From assembly GCA_003513895.1 (NCBI GenBank), contig DOSU01000157.1:1946-16499 (forward strand): a stretch of 14,554 nt of DNA, given 5' to 3'. Under the pieces are notes generated by a model. That model made no database searches. It saw only the letters and a program-made list of their open reading frames with translations, and was not told where the DNA came from. Below are positions 6,284 to 13,686 of the stretch, one piece after another. How positions within the stretch are numbered: the stretch's first letter is position 1; each line of letters begins with the position of its first letter. The stretch comes from Rikenellaceae bacterium. Its GTDB lineage: Bacteria > Bacteroidota > Bacteroidia > Bacteroidales > UBA932. Position numbers and translations under genes: made by a program.

Positions 6284-8401
6284 ATGAAAGAGGTAATATC
6301 GAGGGTAAGCTACATATACTTCATAATCTTTTTCGCTGCTATGCTGGTGATTGGAAGGATTGTTCAATTACAGTTCTTCTCAACACTTGATGTAAGTTCG
6401 GAAGATATCTCTTTTCGCATTGAGGAGATTGAAGCAGTGAGAGGAAGTGTTCTGGCAAAGGACGGCCGCTCTCTGGCAAGTTCTGTTCCTTACTATCAGG
6501 TTAGGATGGATTGTGTGGTTCCAATGGACACAGCCTTCAACAATAATATTGCAGTCCTGTCGGATGCGCTGGCCAGTTTCTTTGGAGACAAGCCAGCTTC
6601 TTTCTACAAAAATGAACTTGTTTCGGCAAGAAAAAAGGGGAACAGATTCAAAGCTATTGGAAACAGACTTGTAGATTATTCCGAACTAAATGAAATCAAA
6701 AAATTCCCTATTTTCAACCTGGGAGCAAACAAGGGTGGTTTTATAAGCGAACAGAAAAACAAGAGAAATAATCCGTATGGCCGCCTTGCCTATCGAACAA
6801 TAGGATTTATAAACTCACTTGGTGTAGGAGTCGGAATCGAAGGCAGCTACGATTACTATCTGAAGGGAAGTCCCGGCAAACAAACTGTTCAGCGACTTCT
6901 CGGGGGTGAATGGATGCCTGTTAATAACGAAGAGGCTATCCTGCCCCAGGATGGATCCGATATTCAGACCACAATTGACATCGACATACAGGAAGCAGCA
7001 GAAGATGCTCTCAGAAACCAGCTTTCACTTTCAGATGTTTTCGAAGGAGCCACTGCTATTGTTATGGAAGTAAAGACTGGAGCTATACGAGCTATCACCA
7101 ACATGAAAAAAATGTCAAATGGCGAATTTGACGAATCTTTCAATTATGCGATTAGTCAGGCAACAGAGCCCGGTTCTACATTCAAGCTTGCAACACTTGT
7201 TGCTCTCATCGAAGATGGCTATGTAACACTTGAAACGCCTGTCGATGCCGGAAACGGGAAATGGCAATACAGTACAAAATTGTTTACAGACGTAACAAAG
7301 GGCGGATATGGACTTATTGATGTAAGAAAAGCATTTGAAAAATCTTCCAATGTTGCTTTTGCAAAACTAGCCGTTGAGTACTATAGCAATAACGAAAAAC
7401 GTTATGTAGACAGGCTTCACAATATGAAAATTGGCGACAAGTTCAATCTTGATATTTTAGGTGAAGGGCGTGCAGTTATTCACTCACCGGGCGATCCAAT
7501 GTGGTCCAAACTCACGCTGCCTATGATGGCAATGGGATATGCATCACTTCTCACACCCCTTCACACATTGGCTTTTTATAATGCTATTGCAAATGGCGGA
7601 AAAATGATGAAGCCATACTTTGTGGAAAATCTTCAAAGAAACGGTATCGTAGAAAAGCAGTTCGGGCCGCAGGAAATAAGTGGCTCAATTTGTTCAAAAT
7701 CGACAATTGCCATGGTTCATGAAGCGCTCAGGGGCGTTGTTGTTCACGGGACAGGCAAAACAATAAACGATCCCCGTTACTCAATATCGGGCAAAACAGG
7801 AACCGCTCAAATTGCATTTGACGGAAGATATATCGATTCACAAGGATATCGTAAACATCAGGCCTCTTTTGCCGGGTTTTTCCCCAGCGAAAATCCCAAA
7901 TATTGTGCAATTGTAGTTCTGTACACAAATAAGACAAGAGCAAATTTTTACGGCGGTTCCTGGGCAGCTCCGGTATTCAAACAGGTTTCCGACAAAATTT
8001 ATGCTTTCAACCCTAAATGGGACGAGCCTGTTACCGGCAAAGGCAAGAAAACATTTACTTCTCCATACGTTCTGTCCGGCAAGGCAGAGGAGACAACAAG
8101 GCTACTTGCCGAATTTCAATCGGCAAACAAATATAATTCTCCTAAAAATGGTTGGGTAGAATTTATAAAAGACTCACTTGATAAAATTGTTGCAAAAGAG
8201 TACATCATAGTGAAAGACAGTATGCCAAGCGTAATGAATATGGGATTGCGCGATGCACTTTACCTTCTTGAAAACGAAGGATTCAAAGTTACTTTTTCCG
8301 GCAAGGGAAGAGTTATCACTCAGGATCCTTCACCCGGCAAAACAACAGAAAAAAACCAACTTGTAAACATCATCCTTTCCGAAGAGTATGAAACTGAATA
8401 A
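6284..8401 (+). CDS. ftsI: Peptidoglycan D,D-transpeptidase FtsI (PBP3) with C-terminal PASTA domain
   Basis: Class B penicillin-binding protein that crosslinks septal peptidoglycan with FtsW. The 705-residue product has a short cytoplasmic tail, one membrane anchor (about 10-28), and a pedestal/dimerisation domain containing the conserved RGSVLAKDGRSLA. The transpeptidase domain follows (about 230-590), with nucleophile motif Ser298-TF-Lys301, the SxN motif Ser354-Ser355-Asn356, and Lys504-Thr-Gly506. The GTG stretch before KTG is also normal. From about 640 to 700 a single PASTA domain is visible (MPSVMNMGLRDALYLLENEGF and VITQDPSPG). E. coli FtsI (588 residues) lacks it; Gram-positive PBP2x/SpoVD and Bacteroidota FtsI proteins have it. 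All catalytic residues are intact. The start lies 2 bp after the ftsL-like gene; the last 14 bp overlap murE, so the two are probably translationally coupled. Confidence 0.96.
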   Translation: MKEVISRVSYIYFIIFFAAMLVIGRIVQLQFFSTLDVSSEDISFRIEEIEAVRGSVLAKDGRSLASSVPYYQVRMDCVVPMDTAFNNNIAVLSDALASFFGDKPASFYKNELVSARKKGNRFKAIGNRLVDYSELNEIKKFPIFNLGANKGGFISEQKNKRNNPYGRLAYRTIGFINSLGVGVGIEGSYDYYLKGSPGKQTVQRLLGGEWMPVNNEEAILPQDGSDIQTTIDIDIQEAAEDALRNQLSLSDVFEGATAIVMEVKTGAIRAITNMKKMSNGEFDESFNYAISQATEPGSTFKLATLVALIEDGYVTLETPVDAGNGKWQYSTKLFTDVTKGGYGLIDVRKAFEKSSNVAFAKLAVEYYSNNEKRYVDRLHNMKIGDKFNLDILGEGRAVIHSPGDPMWSKLTLPMMAMGYASLLTPLHTLAFYNAIANGGKMMKPYFVENLQRNGIVEKQFGPQEISGSICSKSTIAMVHEALRGVVVHGTGKTINDPRYSISGKTGTAQIAFDGRYIDSQGYRKHQASFAGFFPSENPKYCAIVVLYTNKTRANFYGGSWAAPVFKQVSDKIYAFNPKWDEPVTGKGKKTFTSPYVLSGKAEETTRLLAEFQSANKYNSPKNGWVEFIKDSLDKIVAKEYIIVKDSMPSVMNMGLRDALYLLENEGFKVTFSGKGRVITQDPSPGKTTEKNQLVNIILSEEYETE

Positions 8402-9854
8402 CTTATTAGGCAAAATCAAAATATTGGAAAGCACCGGCGACATCGGTGTTTTGATTGACGGAGTGTGCTTCGACTCGAGGAACTGTAGAAAAGGAGACAT
8501 TTTTATAGCATTGAGAGGCAGTGCTTCGGATGGCCACCAGTTCATTGACATGGCTGTATCAAAAGGAGCTTCGGCAATTGTTTGCGAAGAGTTCCCGGAA
8601 GGAGTTAAAAACACAGTTTTCGTAAAAGTAGAGGATAGCCATGCAGCTCTTGGTGAAATTGCTTCAAATTTTTATGGCAGACCTTCTGAGAAAATCAAGG
8701 TAGTAGGCATAACCGGAACAAACGGAAAAACAACTACTGTTACTCTGTTGTACAGACTATTTACTGCGCTTGGATATAAATGCGGCCTGCTATCGACTAT
8801 TGTAAACTACATTGCCGGAAAAGAGGTTGAAGCAACCCATACCACACCGGATCCTGTTGCAATAAACTCGCTTATGGCGCAAATGGCACAGGCCGGATGC
8901 GAATATTGCTTTATGGAAGTCAGCTCCCACTCTCTAGACCAGAAAAGGGTTGCCGGAATACACTTTGCAGGAGCAATTTTCTCAAACATTACTCATGACC
9001 ATCTTGATTACCACAAGACATTCGCCGAATATATAAGAGTGAAAAAAACTCTTTTCGACAATCTCACCCCGGATGCATTTGCACTTACAAACATCGACGA
9101 CAAAAACGGGCTAGTTATGTTGCAAAACACTTCTGCAAAAAAGTATCGCTACTCTTGCCTCTCCCCTGCCGAATTTAATTGCAGGATTATTGAGAAAGGG
9201 TTAGACGGAATGCTTATCCGAGTAGATAACAGAGAGTTATGGACAAAATTCATCGGAGTCCATAATGCTTATAATCTGCTAGCAGTGTACGGAGCAGCAA
9301 AGCTGCTTGGGGCCGAAATGGAAGAGGTTTTAGTTCAGATGAGTTCACTTACATCTGTTGCCGGAAGGCTCGAATACCTCAAGGGATTCAACAATCTCAC
9401 TGCTGTTGTGGATTATGCTCACACCCCGGATGCTCTTGAAAATGTACTGAAGACACTAAAGGACAGTGCCGGAGAGAGCGAATTAGTTACTGTATTTGGC
9501 TGTGGCGGAAACAGGGACAAGACAAAGAGACCAGAAATGGCGCAGGTTGCTGCAAAATATTCCGACAGAGTTGTCGTTACTTCGGACAATCCCCGGTTTG
9601 AGGAACCTGAGGCAATTATTGAAGATATTAAAGCCGGTTTCGATACAAGAGACCGTGTTAGGGCACTTTTCATCACCGACAGAAAAGAGGCAATACGCAC
9701 TTCGATAATAATGTCTAAGCCGGGTACGATTATACTAATTGCCGGAAAAGGGCATGAGAATTATCAAGATGTTAAGGGCGTCAAGCACCACTTTGACGAC
9801 AAAGAGATAATAGAAGAAATATTTATTCAAAACCAACAGGAAGATGCTATATAA
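8388..9854 (+). CDS. murE: UDP-MurNAc-L-Ala-D-Glu:meso-diaminopimelate ligase MurE
   Basis: Cytoplasmic ATP-dependent Mur ligase that adds the third residue of the peptidoglycan stem peptide. The 488-residue protein shows the N-terminal UMAG-binding domain (GVCFDSRNCRKGDIFIALRG), the central ATPase domain with P-loop GITGTNGKTT at 107-116, THTTPDP substrate motif, ITHDHLDYH, and a lysine at about 220 that aligns with the carbamylated lysine of the family. The C-terminal domain carries Asp400-Asn-Pro-Arg403. DNPR is the known signature of meso-diaminopimelate-specific MurE; lysine-adding enzymes differ there. The stem peptide is therefore predicted to contain meso-DAP, as in Bacteroidota generally. 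The start ATG lies 14 bp inside the end of ftsI; the stop overlaps mraY by 11 bp. murF does not follow, unlike in Proteobacteria. No unusual residue was found. Confidence 0.97.
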   Translation: MKLNNLLGKIKILESTGDIGVLIDGVCFDSRNCRKGDIFIALRGSASDGHQFIDMAVSKGASAIVCEEFPEGVKNTVFVKVEDSHAALGEIASNFYGRPSEKIKVVGITGTNGKTTTVTLLYRLFTALGYKCGLLSTIVNYIAGKEVEATHTTPDPVAINSLMAQMAQAGCEYCFMEVSSHSLDQKRVAGIHFAGAIFSNITHDHLDYHKTFAEYIRVKKTLFDNLTPDAFALTNIDDKNGLVMLQNTSAKKYRYSCLSPAEFNCRIIEKGLDGMLIRVDNRELWTKFIGVHNAYNLLAVYGAAKLLGAEMEEVLVQMSSLTSVAGRLEYLKGFNNLTAVVDYAHTPDALENVLKTLKDSAGESELVTVFGCGGNRDKTKRPEMAQVAAKYSDRVVVTSDNPRFEEPEAIIEDIKAGFDTRDRVRALFITDRKEAIRTSIIMSKPGTIILIAGKGHENYQDVKGVKHHFDDKEIIEEIFIQNQQEDAI

Positions 9855-11124
9855 CCTATTTGAATACTTAAGGGATTTTACCGATTTTCCGGGACTTGGA
9901 CTTTTTAAGTACATCTCATTCAGAGCAATCTCTGCGATAATACTTTCTCTGTTTATTGCGCTGTTTGTTGGTAAAAGAATCATTGAAAAACTTGCAAAGA
10001 AGCAAATCGGAGAGAGCATCAGAGACCTTGGTCTTGAGGGACAACTTCAGAAAAAAGGTACTCCTACTATGGGGGGTATAATCATTCTCATCTCTATACT
10101 TATTCCTGTTATTTTACTTGGCGATCTTACAAACATATATGTGCAGCTCATGATAATCACAACAATATGGCTTGGATTTATCGGATTTGCCGACGACTAC
10201 ATCAAGGTGTTTAAGAAAAACAAGGAGGGGCTTAAGGGGAAATTCAAAATATTCGGACAGGTTGGTTTGGGGTTGATAGTAGGTGTTAGTCTTTATGTGA
10301 GCGACCAGGCTGTAGTACGGGTTCCGTCAAGTTCCATTGAGAAAGAATCTCATGCCGAAGTTATTACTCAAGAGGGCTTCTCGGATAAAATCGGATATTT
10401 TAAAGATGAAAAAAACACAAAAACTACAATACCTTTTGTAAAGGACAATGAGTTTGACTATGCATGGCTATCGCCAATAAAAGGAGAGGCGGGCCAGAAA
10501 ATCGGCTGGATAATCTATGTAATTATGGTAATCTTTATTGTAACTGCAGTTTCCAACGGAACAAACATCACAGATGGCATGGATGGGCTTACGACAGGTG
10601 TTTCTGCCATTGTAGGGGTCACGCTTGCTATTCTTGCATATCTGTCCGGCAACATCATTTACTCCAATTATCTCAATATCATGTATATCCCAAACACAGG
10701 AGAGTTGGTTGTAGTGCTTGCTGCATTTATCGGAGCGCTTGTGGGATTTCTGTGGTACAACTCCTACCCCGCCCAGGTATTTATGGGAGATACCGGATCT
10801 CTTGCAATAGGAGGAATTATTGCCGTTGCTGCAATTATGATAAGGAAAGAGCTTCTTATCCCAATTTTGTGCGGAATTTTCTTCGTAGAGTTGCTTTCGG
10901 TGATTATTCAGAGGTTGTATTTCAAATATACCAAAAGGAAATACGGAGCCGGAACAAGGGTGTTTAAAATGTCACCTCTGCATCATCATTTTCAGAAAGA
11001 GGGTATTCCGTCAATTATCCAGTATCCGAAGAGAGCGATTCCGGAAGCAAAGATTGTTGCCCGCTTCTGGATCATTGCTATAATACTTGCTGTTTTAACA
11101 ATTGTAACATTAAAAATAAGATAA
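9844..11124 (+). CDS. mraY: Phospho-N-acetylmuramoyl-pentapeptide transferase MraY
   Basis: Polytopic inner-membrane enzyme that transfers phospho-MurNAc-pentapeptide to undecaprenyl phosphate, giving lipid I. The 426-residue product has about ten hydrophobic segments. Active-site motifs are all present: GTPTMGG near 71-77, Asp117-Asp118 in FADDY, NITDGMDG at 241-248 with Asp244 and Asp247, MGDTGS at 314-319 with Asp316, and the HHHF motif His380-His382. E. coli MraY has 360 residues; most of the excess is a polar stretch at about 154-219, after the fourth membrane segment and so on the periplasmic side, containing GYFKDEKNTKTTIPF. I recall similar insertions in Bacteroidota MraY, so it is probably lineage-specific and not a defect. 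A GG-containing purine stretch (aggaag) lies just before the ATG, within the murE end. murD follows after 1 bp. Confidence 0.97.
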   Translation: MLYNLFEYLRDFTDFPGLGLFKYISFRAISAIILSLFIALFVGKRIIEKLAKKQIGESIRDLGLEGQLQKKGTPTMGGIIILISILIPVILLGDLTNIYVQLMIITTIWLGFIGFADDYIKVFKKNKEGLKGKFKIFGQVGLGLIVGVSLYVSDQAVVRVPSSSIEKESHAEVITQEGFSDKIGYFKDEKNTKTTIPFVKDNEFDYAWLSPIKGEAGQKIGWIIYVIMVIFIVTAVSNGTNITDGMDGLTTGVSAIVGVTLAILAYLSGNIIYSNYLNIMYIPNTGELVVVLAAFIGALVGFLWYNSYPAQVFMGDTGSLAIGGIIAVAAIMIRKELLIPILCGIFFVELLSVIIQRLYFKYTKRKYGAGTRVFKMSPLHHHFQKEGIPSIIQYPKRAIPEAKIVARFWIIAIILAVLTIVTLKIR

Positions 11125-11125
11125 T

Positions 11126-12460
11126 ATGTCCAGAGTGGTTGTACTTGGAGGAGGAGAGAGCGGCGTAGGAGCAGCAGTCCTTGCGTCTGTTAAGGGGCAT
11201 GATGTTTTTCTTACAGACTGCAATATGTTGCAGGAGGAGGCAAAGGCCATGCTTGAGCGGTTCAATATTCCGTTCGAAGAGGGAGGGCATACAAAAGAAC
11301 TTATCCTCAACGCCGAAGAGGTGATTAAGAGTCCCGGAATTCCGGATACAATTCCAATAGTCGAAGAGATTACCTCAAGCGGGATACCTGTTATCTCAGA
11401 AATCGAATTTGCAGGGAGATACGACAACGCTAAAAAGATTTGCATCACAGGCAGCAATGGCAAAACAACAACCACATCCATTATTTACTTTTTGCTTAAA
11501 AACGCAGGACTCAATGTAGGTCTTGCTGGCAATATAGGCCAGAGTTATGCTTTTCAGGTAGCAACAAGGGAATATGACTACTATGTGCTGGAACTGAGCA
11601 GTTTTCAACTCGATGGTATGTATGATTTTAAAGCAGATATTGCTGTATTGCTTAACATAACACCGGATCATCTGGACCGTTATGGAAATAATATGGAAAA
11701 CTATATAAAGGCAAAATTCAGAATCACAAGAAACATGTCTTCCGAGGATTGCTTTATCTTTTGCGCCGACGATGAAATAAGTATTTCTCACCTCAACAAA
11801 ATAGTGGTTCAGGCGAAAAAATTGCCTTTCAGCCAGATTAACGAGGTAGAAGAGGGTGCTTTTTTGCGTGACGAAAAAATGAATGTTGTGTACAACAACG
11901 ACAGTTATCAGATGTTTGTAAACGAACTGTCGCTCCAGGGCAAACATAACATCTACAACTCAATGGCGGCGGCAATAACAGGAAAAATACTTCATATAAA
12001 AGATGAGGTTTTACGCGAAAGTCTAACAAGTTTTAAGGGAGTTGAACATCGTCTTGAAAATATTCTGAAGGTTAAAAATGTATTGTACATAAACGATTCA
12101 AAAGCTACAAATGTAAATTCTACCTGGTATGCTCTGGAAAGCATGAAAACACCGGTAATATGGATTGCAGGAGGAAAAGACAAGGGGAATGATTACGAAC
12201 CTCTTTATGAACTTGTAAAAGACAAGGTAAGAGTGCTTATTTGCCTTGGCGTGGACAATGCAAAATTGCACAAAGAGTTTGCAGGTAAAGTGGATGAAAT
12301 TTATGATGCCGGTTCGGCACAGGAGGCTGTTGAAACAGCATACAAAGTTGCAAAATCGGGCGATACCGTACTACTCTCTCCCGCATGTGCAAGTTTTGAT
12401 CTTTTTAAAAATTACGAAGACAGAGGAAAACAATTTAAAGAGGCAGTTGCAAAGCTATAG
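11126..12460 (+). CDS. murD: UDP-N-acetylmuramoyl-L-alanine:D-glutamate ligase MurD
   Basis: Cytoplasmic ATP-dependent ligase adding D-glutamate to UDP-MurNAc-L-Ala. The 444-residue product (E. coli 438) has the three Mur ligase domains. An N-terminal Rossmann-like UDP-binding fold starts with VVVLGGGESGVGAA, the central ATPase domain has P-loop GSNGKTTTT at 109-117, ELSSFQLD and ITPDHLDRY, and the C-terminal domain has Asp324-SKATN and the characteristic SPACASFD at 418-425 followed by FKNYEDRGKQF. The lysine in IKAKFRI, after ITPDHLDRY, matches the carbamylated lysine region. It lies 1 bp after mraY and 2 bp before ftsW, without a clear Shine-Dalgarno, so it probably depends on coupled translation. 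In the pathway it acts before MurE although its gene comes later. No anomalies seen. Confidence 0.97.
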   Translation: MSRVVVLGGGESGVGAAVLASVKGHDVFLTDCNMLQEEAKAMLERFNIPFEEGGHTKELILNAEEVIKSPGIPDTIPIVEEITSSGIPVISEIEFAGRYDNAKKICITGSNGKTTTTSIIYFLLKNAGLNVGLAGNIGQSYAFQVATREYDYYVLELSSFQLDGMYDFKADIAVLLNITPDHLDRYGNNMENYIKAKFRITRNMSSEDCFIFCADDEISISHLNKIVVQAKKLPFSQINEVEEGAFLRDEKMNVVYNNDSYQMFVNELSLQGKHNIYNSMAAAITGKILHIKDEVLRESLTSFKGVEHRLENILKVKNVLYINDSKATNVNSTWYALESMKTPVIWIAGGKDKGNDYEPLYELVKDKVRVLICLGVDNAKLHKEFAGKVDEIYDAGSAQEAVETAYKVAKSGDTVLLSPACASFDLFKNYEDRGKQFKEAVAKL

Positions 12461-12462
12461 CT

Positions 12463-13686
12463 ATGGAAGATTCTTTTGTAAACAGGTTAAAAGGGGATAA
12501 GGTTATCTGGATAATCGTACTTGCGCTTTCGCTCATTTCGATAGCAGCTGTATACTCTTCCAGCAGTTCTCTCGCATTTCGCGAGGGAAAGACAACATTC
12601 TCTTTCCTCCTGAAACAGATGCGTTTCGTAATTTTTGGACTTACTACACTTTATATCTGTTACAGAATTCCTCTCGGGTGGTACAGAAAAATAGCCTATC
12701 TGGGTATGGCAGTGAGTATTGGATTGCTTGTTGCCACAATAGCAATGGGAACAACTCTCAACGATGCCGAGAGGTGGATATCGATCTTCGGAGTATCTTT
12801 CCAGCCAAGCGAAGTTACAAAAATTGCCCTGATGCTATATTTGGCAAAAGTAATTGAAGACCGTTCATTTGACACCTTCAAAGAGTTTGCTATATGGGTT
12901 CTTGCTCCTCTTGGGATAACCCTGCTGCTCATACTTAACGGCAGCGCTTCAACTGCGCTTATACTGGGCGGGTTGTCTTTTTTAATACTCATTATTGGAG
13001 GAGTAAAATGGAGCCATCTTTTTAAAAGTGCAGGAATTGCAATACTAATTCTTTTATTAGCTGTTTTCCTGAATCAGGCTTTTGGCCTTTTTCCAAGAAT
13101 CCAGACTCTTGTTTCCAGAATTGAAAACTTTGTTGTAAAAAAAGATATCGATAAAGATCTTACTCCGCAGGAAAAGCAGAAACTTTTAGATAAGACATTT
13201 CAGGCCGATATGTCAAAAATAGCAATTGCTTCGGCCAATATCATAGGAAAAGGCCCCGGTAAGAGCACTCAGCGATATGTACTTCCACACCCCTATTCCG
13301 ATTTCATTTATTCAATAATTGTAGAAGAATGGGGCCTCATAGGAGGAGTTTCTGTACTTTTTCTTTATCTGTGGTTTCTGTTCCGATGTATAGCAATCGC
13401 CAGAAACTGTACTAAAATGTTTTCTGCCATTCTTGTAATTGCGCTTGGTCTTCTCATTGCAACTCAGGCAATGTTGCATATTCTGGTAAATGTGAGCCTG
13501 CTTCCTGTTACCGGTCATACTCTTCCACTAATAAGTCTTGGCGGTACATCTCTCATTATTATGAGTTCTGCTTTCGGAATCATTCTTGCCGTGAGCAGAA
13601 GTGTTGAGAGCGGCAGGGTGAAGGAAGTTCTGGCAGAGGGAAATCCAGATAGCGAACAAACTAAAGCACAGGAGATAGAATTATGA
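12463..13686 (+). CDS. ftsW: Septal peptidoglycan glycosyltransferase FtsW (SEDS family)
   Basis: SEDS polymerase that elongates glycan strands from lipid II at the septum together with FtsI. The 407-residue protein has about ten membrane segments, AERWI at 102-106, FQPSE at 113-117, and a large periplasmic loop (about 210-285) ending in PHPYSDFIYSIIVEEWG. Asp280 there aligns with the catalytic Asp of RodA and FtsW. The last periplasmic segment has the conserved PVTGHTLPLISLGGTS. The C-terminal tail is charged and cytoplasmic. The choice of FtsW over RodA rests on position between murD and murG. The extracytoplasmic loop includes a charged helix-like stretch (KKDIDKDLTPQEKQKLLDK) with no motif that I know. 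The start is 2 bp after murD; the stop overlaps murG in an ATGA arrangement. Confidence 0.95.
   Translation: MEDSFVNRLKGDKVIWIIVLALSLISIAAVYSSSSSLAFREGKTTFSFLLKQMRFVIFGLTTLYICYRIPLGWYRKIAYLGMAVSIGLLVATIAMGTTLNDAERWISIFGVSFQPSEVTKIALMLYLAKVIEDRSFDTFKEFAIWVLAPLGITLLLILNGSASTALILGGLSFLILIIGGVKWSHLFKSAGIAILILLLAVFLNQAFGLFPRIQTLVSRIENFVVKKDIDKDLTPQEKQKLLDKTFQADMSKIAIASANIIGKGPGKSTQRYVLPHPYSDFIYSIIVEEWGLIGGVSVLFLYLWFLFRCIAIARNCTKMFSAILVIALGLLIATQAMLHILVNVSLLPVTGHTLPLISLGGTSLIIMSSAFGIILAVSRSVESGRVKEVLAEGNPDSEQTKAQEIEL
13670..13675 (+). promoter_or_regulatory. Shine-Dalgarno-like site of murG
   Basis: AGGAGA lies 7 bases before the murG ATG at 13683, inside the end of ftsW. It is the clearest Shine-Dalgarno match in the cluster, where most starts have weak or no such site, and it supports 13683 as the start even though that ATG overlaps the ftsW stop codon by ATGA. 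Confidence 0.6.

Noticed and set aside
10464..10967. 167-codon alternative frame inside mraY
   Set aside because: Its Cys/His/Arg-rich translation is typical of an out-of-frame reading of a membrane protein gene, and the mraY frame contains all active-site motifs.
11396..11947. 183-codon open frame on the minus strand inside murD
   Set aside because: It lies wholly opposite a well-supported gene, and its product has no recognisable domain; it is a chance antisense frame.
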